From: Streptomyces sp. M41(2017)
GTDB taxonomy: Bacteria; Actinomycetota; Actinomycetes; Streptomycetales; Streptomycetaceae
Length of the DNA stretch: 64,000 nt
Direction: 5' to 3'
NCBI RefSeq assembly: GCF_002078175.1
Contig: NZ_MWFK01000001.1
Location: forward strand, 3,720,001-3,784,000
A program made the translations under genes and the position numbers. How positions within the stretch are numbered: position 1 is the first letter of the stretch; each line of letters opens with the position of its first letter. A model generated the notes under the pieces. The model worked only from the letters and a program-made list of their open reading frames with translations, had not been told where the DNA came from and ran no database searches. This document shows positions 24,900-32,509 of the stretch, one piece after another.

Positions 24900-26357
24900 A
24901 TGTCCGAGTACCGTCGTCATCGCTCCCGGCGATCCGTCGCCCTGGCCGCCACCGCCGTCGCGACCGTCCTGGCCGGTGGCCTGCTGATCACCCTGCCCGG
25001 CGCGGCGAGTGCCGCCCCGTCGGGCCTGGGGGACGACTTCAACGGCGACGGCTACCGCGATCTGGCGACCGGCGCCCCGGGCGCCGTCGCGGCCGGGAAG
25101 GCCAAGACGGGCGCCGTGGTCGTGAACTACGGCTCGGCGAGCGGGATCAGCGCCGCGCGCCACAAGACCACGTCGCAGAGCTCCTCCGGCGTGCCGGGCG
25201 CCTCGGAGACCTCGGACCGCTTCGGCACCGAACTCGCGCACGGCGACCTCAACCGCGACGGCTACGGCGATCTCGTCGTCGGCACCCCGCAGGAGGACGT
25301 CAGCGGTGACGTCGACGGCGGCTCCGTCACCGTCCTGTGGGGCGGCGCGTCCGGCCTGTCGGGCGGTACGACGATCAGCGACCCGAACCCGTCGGGCCAC
25401 GACCGGTTCGGCCAGTCCCTGGCGGTCGGCGACTTCACCGGCGACGGGAAGACCGATCTGGCGGTCGGCTCCACCGGCAAGGACGTGTGGATCTTCAAGG
25501 GCGGCTTCACCAAGTCCGGCGGCGCGGCCGGCAAGCTGCGCCTCGACGCCTCGATCGAGTCGGGCGCGTACCCCGAGGGGGCCGTCCAGCTCGCCGCCGG
25601 GGACTTCGACGACGACGGCACGGACGACGTGGTGGTGGGCTCCTTCGCGGGCAACTTCGTCTACCGGGGCACCCCGGCGGGACCCACGTTCCAGACCAAG
25701 GCCGGCGAGCAGTTCGCGGGCGCGTACGCCGTCGCCGACTTCGACCGGGACGGGCATGACGACCTGGTCGTCGGCACCGACTTCGTCGACTTCCTGAACT
25801 CTCCCGCCAAGGGCGGCTACGCCACCGTCTACTACGGCGGCACGACCGGCGTCGACACCACGCGCAGCGCCGCCTTCAGCCAGGACACCGCGGGCGTGCC
25901 GGGAACGGACGAGTCCGACGACTGGTTCGGAGGCTCGCTCGCGGCGGGCGACGTCAACGGCGACAAGTACCCGGACCTCGCCGTCGGCGCGGACAACGAG
26001 TCCGTCGGCTCGACGGACGGCGTCGGCAACGTCTGGGTGCTGCGCGGCGGCCCCTCCGGCCTGACGGGGAGCGGCGCCCAGTCCTTCAACCAGGGCACCG
26101 CGGGCGTCCCGGGTGCCAACGAGCAGTCGGACATGTTCGGCGACGCCGTCCACCTCGCCGACCACGACAAGGACGGCCGGGCCGACCTCGCGGTGGGCGC
26201 GGCCGGCGAGAACAGCGACGACGGCGCGGTCTGGGTCCTGCGCGGCTCCACCGGCGGCGTCACGGCCACCGGCGCGGTCAGCTTCGGCGCCTCCTCCGTG
26301 GGCATCGGCACGTCAGGCGACGACCCCATGTTCGGAGGCGTCATGTCCGGTTCCTGA
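24900..26357 (+). CDS. Secreted FG-GAP repeat (integrin-alpha-like) protein
   Basis: A 485-residue secreted protein with a signal peptide (basic RRHRSRRS, hydrophobic VALAATAVATVLAGGLLITL, cleavage near ASA-AP). The mature part is a row of about seven FG-GAP repeats of the eukaryotic integrin-alpha type. Each has a calcium-binding D-x-N/D-x-D-G loop (for example DFNGDGYRDL, DLNRDGYGDL, DFTGDGKTDL, DFDDDGTDDV, DVNGDKYPDL) and ends in LAVG/VVG; together these would close a beta-propeller. No catalytic domain is present. It may bind surfaces, carbohydrates or other proteins, but its role is unknown. GGAGGGG lies just before ATG 24900. It converges on the permease gene across a shared terminator. 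Confidence 0.9.
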   Translation: MSEYRRHRSRRSVALAATAVATVLAGGLLITLPGAASAAPSGLGDDFNGDGYRDLATGAPGAVAAGKAKTGAVVVNYGSASGISAARHKTTSQSSSGVPGASETSDRFGTELAHGDLNRDGYGDLVVGTPQEDVSGDVDGGSVTVLWGGASGLSGGTTISDPNPSGHDRFGQSLAVGDFTGDGKTDLAVGSTGKDVWIFKGGFTKSGGAAGKLRLDASIESGAYPEGAVQLAAGDFDDDGTDDVVVGSFAGNFVYRGTPAGPTFQTKAGEQFAGAYAVADFDRDGHDDLVVGTDFVDFLNSPAKGGYATVYYGGTTGVDTTRSAAFSQDTAGVPGTDESDDWFGGSLAAGDVNGDKYPDLAVGADNESVGSTDGVGNVWVLRGGPSGLTGSGAQSFNQGTAGVPGANEQSDMFGDAVHLADHDKDGRADLAVGAAGENSDDGAVWVLRGSTGGVTATGAVSFGASSVGIGTSGDDPMFGGVMSGS

Positions 26358-26397
26358 GCGGCACGCGGGGACGGACGGCCGCGCGCCGACGGCCGGA

Positions 26398-26431
26398 GGG
26401 GGCGGCACCGGACGATTCCGGGGCCGCCCCC
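26398..26431. terminator. Bidirectional terminator between FG-GAP gene and permease
   Basis: GGGGGCGGC/GCCGCCCCC outer and CCGG/CCGG inner helices separated by one unpaired base, between two converging genes. Confidence 0.8.
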
Positions 26432-26489
26432 GCCGCATGTCGACGTGCGCCGACGGGTGCCGCCCCCGCGCGCCCGACCCGGGAGGCGT

Positions 26490-27923
26490 CTAGAGCCCGG
26501 TCCTCGCGGGGGCGAGTTCCTCCACGGCGGGTGCCGGCGACGGCGCCTGCCGTGCGGTGAGCGCGTAGTAGAGCACACCGCCCACCAGCCCCGACAGCAG
26601 GAAGCTGCAGTCCACCCCGCCGGTCAGCTTCAGCAGCGGGCCCTCGTACGAGGGCAGTGAGACCGCGAGCAGCCCGGCGCACGCGCCGATCGCCCAGGCC
26701 ACGGTGGCCTGGACGTTCCAGCCGGCCCGGTACCAGTAGACGCCGCCCTTCGAGCGCCGGTTGAAGACCTGGAGGGCGTCCGGGTCGTAGACACCCCGGC
26801 AGCGCACGAAGCCGATCAGCGTGATGACCGCCCACGGAGTGCCGATCGCGGTCAGCAGCAGGACGAACGACGTCATCGCGGACTGCGCGTTCCAGGCGTA
26901 GTGGCCGACGAAGACGCAGAGCATGGCGACGACGGCGACCGAGCAGGTGGCGCGCGCCCGGGAGGCGCGCGGCAGGATCGCGTCCAGGTCGAGGCCCATC
27001 GAGTAGAGCATCAGCCCGGCGTTGCCGACCGAGCCGGCGGAGGCCGCCAGCAGCAGCGGGACCAGGTACCAGCCAGGTGCGGCGGACACCAGCGGACCCG
27101 CGTAGTCGAGGGCCGCGTGGGCCGCGTACGCCGTGAAGGTGCCGAAGAGCTGGGGGACCAGCAGGCCCGCGATCAGGCCGAGCCAGGTGGAGTGCAGGAC
27201 GGTGCGCGAGGTGTGGCGCGCGGGGGAGATGTAGCGGGTGTAGTCGCCGAGCAGGGTGATGAACGCGATCGGGCCCGAGAGTCCGGCCGCCACCGCCGCC
27301 AGCAGCCAGGTGGGCCAGAACGAGCCGAGCAGGTAGCCGCCGGTCTCCGGGATGGCCGCGGTGGAGAAGTGCGGGGCGTACGCGATCACACCGACCGCCA
27401 GCAGGGCGGTCATGCCGATCGCGAGGGCGCGGGACATGGTGAGCAGGACGCGGTAGCCGTAGACCGCGCCCGCGACGGTGGCCGCGGCGAGCACGACGTA
27501 CACGACGGCGTACGCGGTGCCGCTGGGCTCCAGGCCGAAGAGCCGGCCGAGGACGCTCACCATCACGTCGCCGCCGATCCACACGGTCAGCGCGGTGTAG
27601 CCGAGGGCCAGCAGGAGACCGACGACCGAGCCGACCAGCCGCCCGCGCACGCCGAACTGGGCGCCGGAGGAGGTGGACAGGTTCGTTCCGGTCCGCAGCG
27701 AGACCAGGGCCAGCGGCGCGGTGAGCGCGGTGCCGACCACGGTGCCTGCCACGATCGCGCTGACCGAGGACCACCAGCCGAGCCCGAAGGAGGGCGGCAG
27801 CCAACCGAAGATGATCACGCCCAGGCAGAGGTTGGAGCCGAGCAGGATCGACATGAGGTCGCGCGGACCGCTGGTGCGTTCCTCGTCGGGGATCGTGTCG
27901 ACTCCGCGCTGTTCAATCGGCAT
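26490..27923 (-). CDS. NCS1-family nucleobase/allantoin-type permease
   Basis: A 477-residue integral membrane transporter with about 12 helices, of the nucleobase:cation symporter-1 family (cytosine, purine, allantoin and hydantoin permeases). Family-like segments are LMSILLGSNLCLGVIIFGWLPP in helix 1, LSTSSGAQFGVRG after helix 2, and GPIAFITLLGDYTRYIS in the middle. The ATG at 27923 follows AAGGAGA; the longer frame is not used. It is divergent from the urease-like operon, and the space between holds TTAGAG-type operators, so it probably imports the substrate, or a related nitrogen compound, of the enzymes encoded opposite. The actual substrate cannot be read from the sequence. Confidence 0.88.
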   Translation of the reverse strand: MPIEQRGVDTIPDEERTSGPRDLMSILLGSNLCLGVIIFGWLPPSFGLGWWSSVSAIVAGTVVGTALTAPLALVSLRTGTNLSTSSGAQFGVRGRLVGSVVGLLLALGYTALTVWIGGDVMVSVLGRLFGLEPSGTAYAVVYVVLAAATVAGAVYGYRVLLTMSRALAIGMTALLAVGVIAYAPHFSTAAIPETGGYLLGSFWPTWLLAAVAAGLSGPIAFITLLGDYTRYISPARHTSRTVLHSTWLGLIAGLLVPQLFGTFTAYAAHAALDYAGPLVSAAPGWYLVPLLLAASAGSVGNAGLMLYSMGLDLDAILPRASRARATCSVAVVAMLCVFVGHYAWNAQSAMTSFVLLLTAIGTPWAVITLIGFVRCRGVYDPDALQVFNRRSKGGVYWYRAGWNVQATVAWAIGACAGLLAVSLPSYEGPLLKLTGGVDCSFLLSGLVGGVLYYALTARQAPSPAPAVEELAPARTGL

Positions 27924-27975
27924 GGCTGGTCTCCTTCGACGGCCGCCCGGGGGTGGTGCTGGTCGCATCCAAAAA

Positions 27976-27992
27976 TTAGAGCGACGTTCAAT
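27976..27992. promoter_or_regulatory. Imperfect operator copy upstream of the permease
   Basis: TTAGAG-CGACG-TTCAAT resembles the perfect palindrome at 28045-28061: the left arm is identical and the right arm has diverged. It lies about 53 bases upstream of the permease start, on the permease side of the divergent region. Confidence 0.45.
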
Positions 27993-28044
27993 GTGTCGTC
28001 TTCAACGCTCGTCCGTCAATGTTTCCCTTCCATGAAATCCACGT

Positions 28045-28061
28045 TTAGAGTGATGCTCTAA
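28045..28061. promoter_or_regulatory. Palindromic operator upstream of ureAB
   Basis: TTAGAG-TGATG-CTCTAA is a perfect inverted repeat (6-bp arms, 5-base spacer) ending 28 bases before the ureAB start. The TetR gene at the end of the same operon (31580-32170) is the obvious candidate to bind it. Confidence 0.65.
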
Positions 28062-28089
28062 CCGGAGGAACGCAAGGAGGTGTCGTGGC

Positions 28090-28794
28090 GTGAGACTGAC
28101 CCCCACGGAACGTGACCGGCTGCTGCTGTTCTCGGCCGCCGAGCTGGCCCGCGCCCGCAGGGCCCGCGGACTGCGGCTCAACGTGCCGGAGGCCACCGCC
28201 CTGATCGCGGACACCGTCTGCGAGACCGCCCGCGACGGCGGCCGGCTGGCCGAGGCGATCGAGGCGGCCCGGTCCGTCCTCGGCCCCGACGACGTGCTGC
28301 CCGGCGTCGCGGACGTGGTCACCGAGGTGCACGTCGAGGCCGTCTTCGACGACGGCTCCCGGCTCGCGGTCGTCTCCGACCCCATCGGCGGCGGACTCGG
28401 CGACCTGGCCCCCGGCGCGCTGCTGCCGGCGCCCGCGCACACCGAGCCCCCCGCGGTCCTGCGGCTGACGGTCACCAACACCGCCACCGTGCCCGTCTCC
28501 GTCACCTCCCACTTCCACTTCTTCGAGGCCAACCCGCGGCTCGACTTCGACCGCGCGGCCACCTACGGGATGCGGCTGGCCGTGCCCGCCGGATCCTCCG
28601 TCCGCTTCGGCCCCGGCGAGAGCGCCGAGGTCGGTTTCGTGCCGATCGGCGGCGAGCGGATCGCCATCGGCTTCGCCGGTCTGGTCGACGGGCCCTTGGA
28701 CGCGCCCGGAGCGAAGCAGGAAGCCCTGCGCCGCGCCGCCGCCTGCGGCTACCTCGGCGTACCGGACACCCGTGACAAGGAGGCCGGCCGATGA
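28090..28794 (+). CDS. Fused urease gamma-beta subunit (UreAB-like)
   Basis: A 234-residue protein that joins the urease gamma subunit (residues 1-100: MRLTPTERDRLLLFSAAELARARRARGLRLNVPEA) and beta subunit (about 110-225: VTNTATVPVSVTSHFHFFEANPRLDFDRAATYGMRLAVPAG). Such fusions occur in several bacteria, Helicobacter UreA being the best known. GTG 28090 follows AAGGAGG by nine bases. Its last four bases overlap the ureC start (ATGA), so the two are translationally coupled. None of the urease accessory genes (ureD, E, F, G) follow, unlike a standard urease operon. It is first in the operon ureAB-ureC-agmatine deiminase-tetR, behind the TTAGAG operator. Confidence 0.9.
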   Translation: MRLTPTERDRLLLFSAAELARARRARGLRLNVPEATALIADTVCETARDGGRLAEAIEAARSVLGPDDVLPGVADVVTEVHVEAVFDDGSRLAVVSDPIGGGLGDLAPGALLPAPAHTEPPAVLRLTVTNTATVPVSVTSHFHFFEANPRLDFDRAATYGMRLAVPAGSSVRFGPGESAEVGFVPIGGERIAIGFAGLVDGPLDAPGAKQEALRRAAACGYLGVPDTRDKEAGR

Positions 28795-30500
28795 GCCGTC
28801 CCGGAGGCCACCCCGCGGAACCCCGCCGCCTCTCCCCGTACGAGTACGCCGCCACCCACGGACCCCGGGCCGGCGACCGGGTCCGGCTCGGCGACTCCGG
28901 ACTGACCGTCCGCGTCGAGTCCGACTCCCAGCTCCCGGGGGACGAGTTCCTCGCCGGATTCGGCAAGACCGCCCGCGACGGGCTGCACCTGAAGGCCGCC
29001 GCCGTCCGGGACACCTGCGACGTCGTCATCAGCAACGTGGTGGTGATCGACGCCGTCCAGGGGATCCGCAAGGTCTCCATCGGCATCCGCGAGGGCCGGA
29101 TCTGCTCGATCGGACGGGCCGGCAACCCCGACACCCTCGACGGCGTCGACGTCGTGGTCGGCACCGGCACGTCCATCGTCTCCGGCGAGGGCCTCATCGC
29201 CACCGCCGGAGCCGTCGACACCCACGTCCACCTGCTCTCGCCGCGCATCATGGAGGCCTCGCTGGCCTCCGGCGTGACGACGATCATCGGCCAGGAGTTC
29301 GGCCCCGTCTGGGGCGTCGGCGTCAACTCCCCCTGGGCCCTGCGCCACGCGTTCAACGCCTTCGACGCCTGGCCCGTCAACATCGGCTTCCTGGGCCGGG
29401 GTTCGTCCTCCGACGGCGCCCCGCTCGTCGAGGCGCTCGCCGAGGGCGGTGCCAGCGGCTTCAAGGTCCACGAGGACATGGGCGCCCACACCCGCGCCCT
29501 CGACACCGCGCTGCGCGTCGCCGAGGAGCACGACGTCCAGGTCGCCCTGCACAGCGACGGCCTGAACGAGTGCCTGTCGGTCGAGGACACCCTGAAGGTG
29601 CTCGACGGACGCACCATCCACGCCTTCCACATCGAGGGCTGCGGCGGCGGACACGTCCCGAACGTCCTGAAGATGGCGGGCGTCCCGAACGTCATCGGGT
29701 CGTCCACCAACCCGACCCTGCCCTTCGGCCGGGACGCGGTCGCCGAGCACTACGGCATGATCGTCTCCGTCCACGACCTGAAGACCGACCTGCCCGGCGA
29801 CGCCGCGATGGCCCGCGACCGCATCCGCGCCGGGACGATGGGTGCCGAGGACGTGCTGCACGACCTGGGCGCGATCGGCATCACCTCCTCCGACGCCCAG
29901 GGCATGGGCCGCGCCGGGGAGACCGTCCGCCGCACCTTCGCCATGGCCGGGAAGATGAAGGCCCAGTTCGGAGCGCCCGAGAGCGACGACAACGAACGCG
30001 TCCTGCGCTACATGGCCAAGCTGACGATCAACCCGGCCGTCGCGCACGGCCTCGCCCACGAGGTCGGCTCCATCGAGACCGGCAAGCTCGCCGACATCGT
30101 GCTCTGGCGCCCCGAGTACTTCGGCGCCAAACCGCAGCTCGTCCTGAAGTCCGGCTTCCCCGCCTACGGAGTCGTCGGCGACCCGAACGCCGCCACCGAC
30201 ACCTGCGAACCCCTCGTCCTCGGGCCGCAGTTCGGGGCGCACGGCGCGACGCCCGCCGAGATCTCCGTGGCGTTCGTCGCGCAGGCCGCGCTCGACCAGG
30301 GCAACGACACCATGCCGACCCGGCGCCGCCGCGTCGCCGTCCGCGGCACCCGCGGCATCGGCCCGGCCGACCTGCGCCTCAACTCCCGTACCGGAGCGGT
30401 CGACGTCGACCAGCGCACCGGCCTCGTCACCCTCGACGGCGACCCGCTGCGCTCCGAACCCGCCGACTCGGTCTCCCTCAACCGCCTGTACTTCCTGTGA
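28791..30500 (+). CDS. Divergent urease alpha subunit (UreC-like amidohydrolase)
   Basis: A 569-residue amidohydrolase of the urease alpha family. All nickel ligands of classical UreC are kept: the HxH pair in VDTHVHLLSPR, the carbamylated Lys in FKVHED with its His, the His in VQVALHSD, the His in IHAFHIEGCGGGHV, and the Asp in TSSDAQGMG. The substrate pocket is altered. The mobile-flap sequence CHHL of Klebsiella urease (C319-H320-H321) reads V-H-D-L here, the THATTC segment before it is missing, and the Ala after SDSQ is Gly. It may be a low-activity urease or act on another urea-like or guanidino compound. It overlaps ureAB by four bases, and agmatine deiminase follows after 26 bases. Confidence 0.88.
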   Translation: MSRPGGHPAEPRRLSPYEYAATHGPRAGDRVRLGDSGLTVRVESDSQLPGDEFLAGFGKTARDGLHLKAAAVRDTCDVVISNVVVIDAVQGIRKVSIGIREGRICSIGRAGNPDTLDGVDVVVGTGTSIVSGEGLIATAGAVDTHVHLLSPRIMEASLASGVTTIIGQEFGPVWGVGVNSPWALRHAFNAFDAWPVNIGFLGRGSSSDGAPLVEALAEGGASGFKVHEDMGAHTRALDTALRVAEEHDVQVALHSDGLNECLSVEDTLKVLDGRTIHAFHIEGCGGGHVPNVLKMAGVPNVIGSSTNPTLPFGRDAVAEHYGMIVSVHDLKTDLPGDAAMARDRIRAGTMGAEDVLHDLGAIGITSSDAQGMGRAGETVRRTFAMAGKMKAQFGAPESDDNERVLRYMAKLTINPAVAHGLAHEVGSIETGKLADIVLWRPEYFGAKPQLVLKSGFPAYGVVGDPNAATDTCEPLVLGPQFGAHGATPAEISVAFVAQAALDQGNDTMPTRRRRVAVRGTRGIGPADLRLNSRTGAVDVDQRTGLVTLDGDPLRSEPADSVSLNRLYFL

Positions 30501-30526
30501 ACGACCACGCCTCTAAGGAACCCCCC

Positions 30527-31564
30527 ATGTCTGCTGCCGCCGACGGCTTCCGGATGCCCGCCGAGTGGACCCCGCACGAGCGCACCTGGATGGCGTGGCC
30601 GGGCCCCAACCCGACCTTCGACAACCCCGACGACCTCGCCGGGTCGCGCGCGGCCTGGGCGGCCGTGGCCCGTGCCGTCCGCCGCTTCGAGCCGGTCACC
30701 GTGGTCTGCGGTCCCGGCCAGTCCGAGGCCGCCGCCGAACTCCTCGGCCCCGGCGTCGACACCGTGGAGCGGGAACTCGACGACGCCTGGATGCGCGACA
30801 TCGGCCCCACCTTCCTCACCAACGGCGCAGGCGAACTCGCCGCCGTGGACTGGACGTTCAACGGTTGGGGCGCCCAGGAATGGGCCCGCTGGGAGCACGA
30901 CTCCGTGATCGGCGCGCAGGTCGCCGAACTGGCCGGTGCGAAGACGTACGCCTCCCGGCTGGTCAACGAGGGCGGGGCGATCCACGTCGACGGCGAGGGC
31001 ACCGTGCTCCTCACCGAGACCGTCCAGCTCGGCCCCGAGCGCAACCCCGGCTGGAGCCGCGAGGAGGTCGAGGCGGAGATCCACGCGCAGCTCGGCACCC
31101 GCAAAGCGATCTGGCTGCCGCGCGGTCTCACCGGCGACTACCCCCCGTACGGCTTCGGCACCCTCGGCCACGTCGACATCGTCGCCGCCTTCGCCCGGCC
31201 CGGCGTGATCGTCGCCCACTCCCAGCAGGACCCGGCCCACCCCGACCACGCGGTCAGCCAGGAGGTCATCGGGCTGCTCAGGGCCCAGACCGACGCCCGG
31301 GGCCGCAGCATCGAGGTCGTCGAGGTGCCCGCCCCGACGGTCCTGGAGGCCGACGGCCACTGGGCCGACTACTCGTACATCAACCACTACCTGTGCAACG
31401 GCGGCGTCGTGCTCTGCGGCTTCGACGACCCGCGCGACGAGATCGCGGCGGGCATCTTCCGCCGCCTCTTCCCGGAGCGGACGGTGACACTGGTGGACGC
31501 ACGTACGATCTTCGCGGGCGGCGGTGGCATCCACTGCATCACCCAGCAGCAGCCGAAGGTCTGA
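30527..31564 (+). CDS. aguA: Agmatine deiminase (peptidyl-arginine deiminase family)
   Basis: A 345-residue agmatine deiminase, which hydrolyses agmatine to N-carbamoylputrescine and ammonia. Family segments are clear: MPAEWTPHERTWMAWP at the N-terminus, DDAWMRDIGPTFL, the GG-N/E-H region LVNEGGAIHVDGEGTVLLTE, the catalytic His in GTLGHVDIVAAF, and the catalytic Cys in GGGGIHCITQQQP near the C-terminus. AAGGAA precedes ATG 30527. It sits between divergent ureC and a TetR gene in one operon, which suggests a pathway that releases nitrogen from guanidino/ureido compounds. No N-carbamoylputrescine amidohydrolase gene is present in the window to finish the usual route to putrescine. Confidence 0.9.
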   Translation: MSAAADGFRMPAEWTPHERTWMAWPGPNPTFDNPDDLAGSRAAWAAVARAVRRFEPVTVVCGPGQSEAAAELLGPGVDTVERELDDAWMRDIGPTFLTNGAGELAAVDWTFNGWGAQEWARWEHDSVIGAQVAELAGAKTYASRLVNEGGAIHVDGEGTVLLTETVQLGPERNPGWSREEVEAEIHAQLGTRKAIWLPRGLTGDYPPYGFGTLGHVDIVAAFARPGVIVAHSQQDPAHPDHAVSQEVIGLLRAQTDARGRSIEVVEVPAPTVLEADGHWADYSYINHYLCNGGVVLCGFDDPRDEIAAGIFRRLFPERTVTLVDARTIFAGGGGIHCITQQQPKV

Positions 31565-31579
31565 ACACGGGAGTCACGG

Positions 31580-32170
31580 ATGGCCGGTGCGCGGAAGAAC
31601 GCGCCGCCGCGCGAGGAGGTCCTCGCCGCCGCCATGGAGATGATCGCCGAGCGCGGTCTGGAGAAGCTCACCATGGCGGCGCTCGGCCGCGAGGTCGGCA
31701 TGAGCAGCGGCCATCTCCTCTACTACTTCCGCACCAAGGACGAGCTGCTGCTGCGCACCCTGGAGTGGAGCGAGGGACGGCTCGGCACCGAGCGCGGCCG
31801 GCTGCTGGCCGCGCGCGGAACCGCCCGGGAGCGCCTCGACGCCTATGTCGACCTGTACGTCCCGGAGGGCCACCGCGATCCGCACTGGACGCTCTGGCTG
31901 GAGGTCTGGAACCGCTCGCAGAACGCCGCCGAGGACGCCCGGGAACGGCAGGTCGCCATCGAGGGCGCCTGGCACCGGGACCTCGTCGCGCTGCTCGCCG
32001 AGGGCATCTCGCGCGGCGAGTTCCGCGCCGTCGACCCCGACCGCCTCGCCGCCCGGCTGCGCGCCCTGCTCGACGGCTTCTCCATCCACGTGGCGATCGG
32101 CCTGCGCGGCACCGACCGCGAACGGGTGCTGTCCCACGTGCGGGAGTTCCTCGACGAGTCGCTGGGCTGA
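31580..32170 (+). CDS. TetR-family regulator of the urease-like/agmatine operon
   Basis: A 196-residue TetR-family repressor. Residues 10-60 contain the helix-turn-helix (VLAAAMEMIAERGLEKLTMAALGREVGMSSGHLLYYFRTKDELLLRTL), and the C-terminal part (HWTLWLEVWNRS) resembles the BetI-like ligand domain. It follows the agmatine deiminase gene by 16 bases and is last in the operon, so autoregulation through the TTAGAG palindrome upstream of ureAB is likely. The inducer might be agmatine or the compound carried by the NCS1 permease. Downstream is the unrelated, attenuated cimA promoter region. Confidence 0.88.
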   Translation: MAGARKNAPPREEVLAAAMEMIAERGLEKLTMAALGREVGMSSGHLLYYFRTKDELLLRTLEWSEGRLGTERGRLLAARGTARERLDAYVDLYVPEGHRDPHWTLWLEVWNRSQNAAEDARERQVAIEGAWHRDLVALLAEGISRGEFRAVDPDRLAARLRALLDGFSIHVAIGLRGTDRERVLSHVREFLDESLG

Positions 32171-32235
32171 CCCCGCCGCGGCGCAGCGGGGCACGCCCGC
32201 GCCGTCCGGAACGGTGCTCGCATCCTGAGACGCCC

Positions 32236-32264
32236 GTGAGAGGGCGCGTGCTCTGTGCCAGACT
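32236..32264 (+). promoter_or_regulatory. Predicted promoter of the cimA leader transcript
   Basis: A -35-like GTGAGA (32236-32241) and a -10-like CAGACT (32259-32264) are separated by 17 bases. Six bases after the -10 comes the GTG of the leader peptide at 32271, so transcription may begin at the first base of the start codon, giving a leaderless message. Confidence 0.5.
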
Positions 32265-32270
32265 GCCCCC

Positions 32271-32321
32271 GTGCTCTCGTTCGCCACGATTATTGGCAGC
32301 AGGCGCGCCGGTCCGCAGTGA
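32271..32321 (+). CDS. cimA leader peptide with tandem Ile codons
   Basis: A 16-codon open frame, GTG to TGA, encoding MLSFATIIGSRRAGPQ. It has two adjacent isoleucine codons, both ATT, which is a rare codon in G+C-rich Streptomyces. There is no ribosome-binding site, but a promoter fits so that the GTG would be the 5' end of a leaderless transcript. A terminator hairpin follows 55 bases later, and the gene beyond is citramalate synthase, which makes 2-ketobutyrate for isoleucine. I infer attenuation by isoleucyl-tRNA supply, parallel to ilvB. Confidence 0.65.
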   Translation: MLSFATIIGSRRAGPQ

Positions 32322-32376
32322 CCGCCACGTACGACCAGGTACGGGCGGACACCGTCGTTCTCGACCCGCGCGCAGA

Positions 32377-32401
32377 CCTCTCGCACCCGCGAGGGGTTTT
32401 T
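32377..32401 (+). terminator. Attenuator terminator before cimA
   Basis: CCTCTCGC (32377-32384) pairs with GCGAGGGG (32389-32396), loop ACCC, followed by five T. No gene ends just upstream (tetR stops about 200 bases earlier), and cimA starts 108 bases later. Confidence 0.85.
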
Positions 32402-32509
32402 CGCTTTTCTGGCCCACCTTCAGCCGGGAGCGCAGCGCGAGGGATCATTGGGGGACGGTGGAGCCGGTCATTCCGGTAGACCGAGATTCAACACAGGAGC
32501 CTTGACACC

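Noticed and set aside
28772..30526. Long open frame (930 codons) leading into agmatine deiminase
   Set aside because: It is an Arg/Pro-rich shadow of ureC in another frame. The recognisable agmatine deiminase starts at ATG 30527 after AAGGAA.
32248..32505. Alternative longer frame from GTG 32248 in the cimA leader region
   Set aside because: It reads through the terminator hairpin with shadow-like composition, and the tandem Ile codons belong to the other frame.
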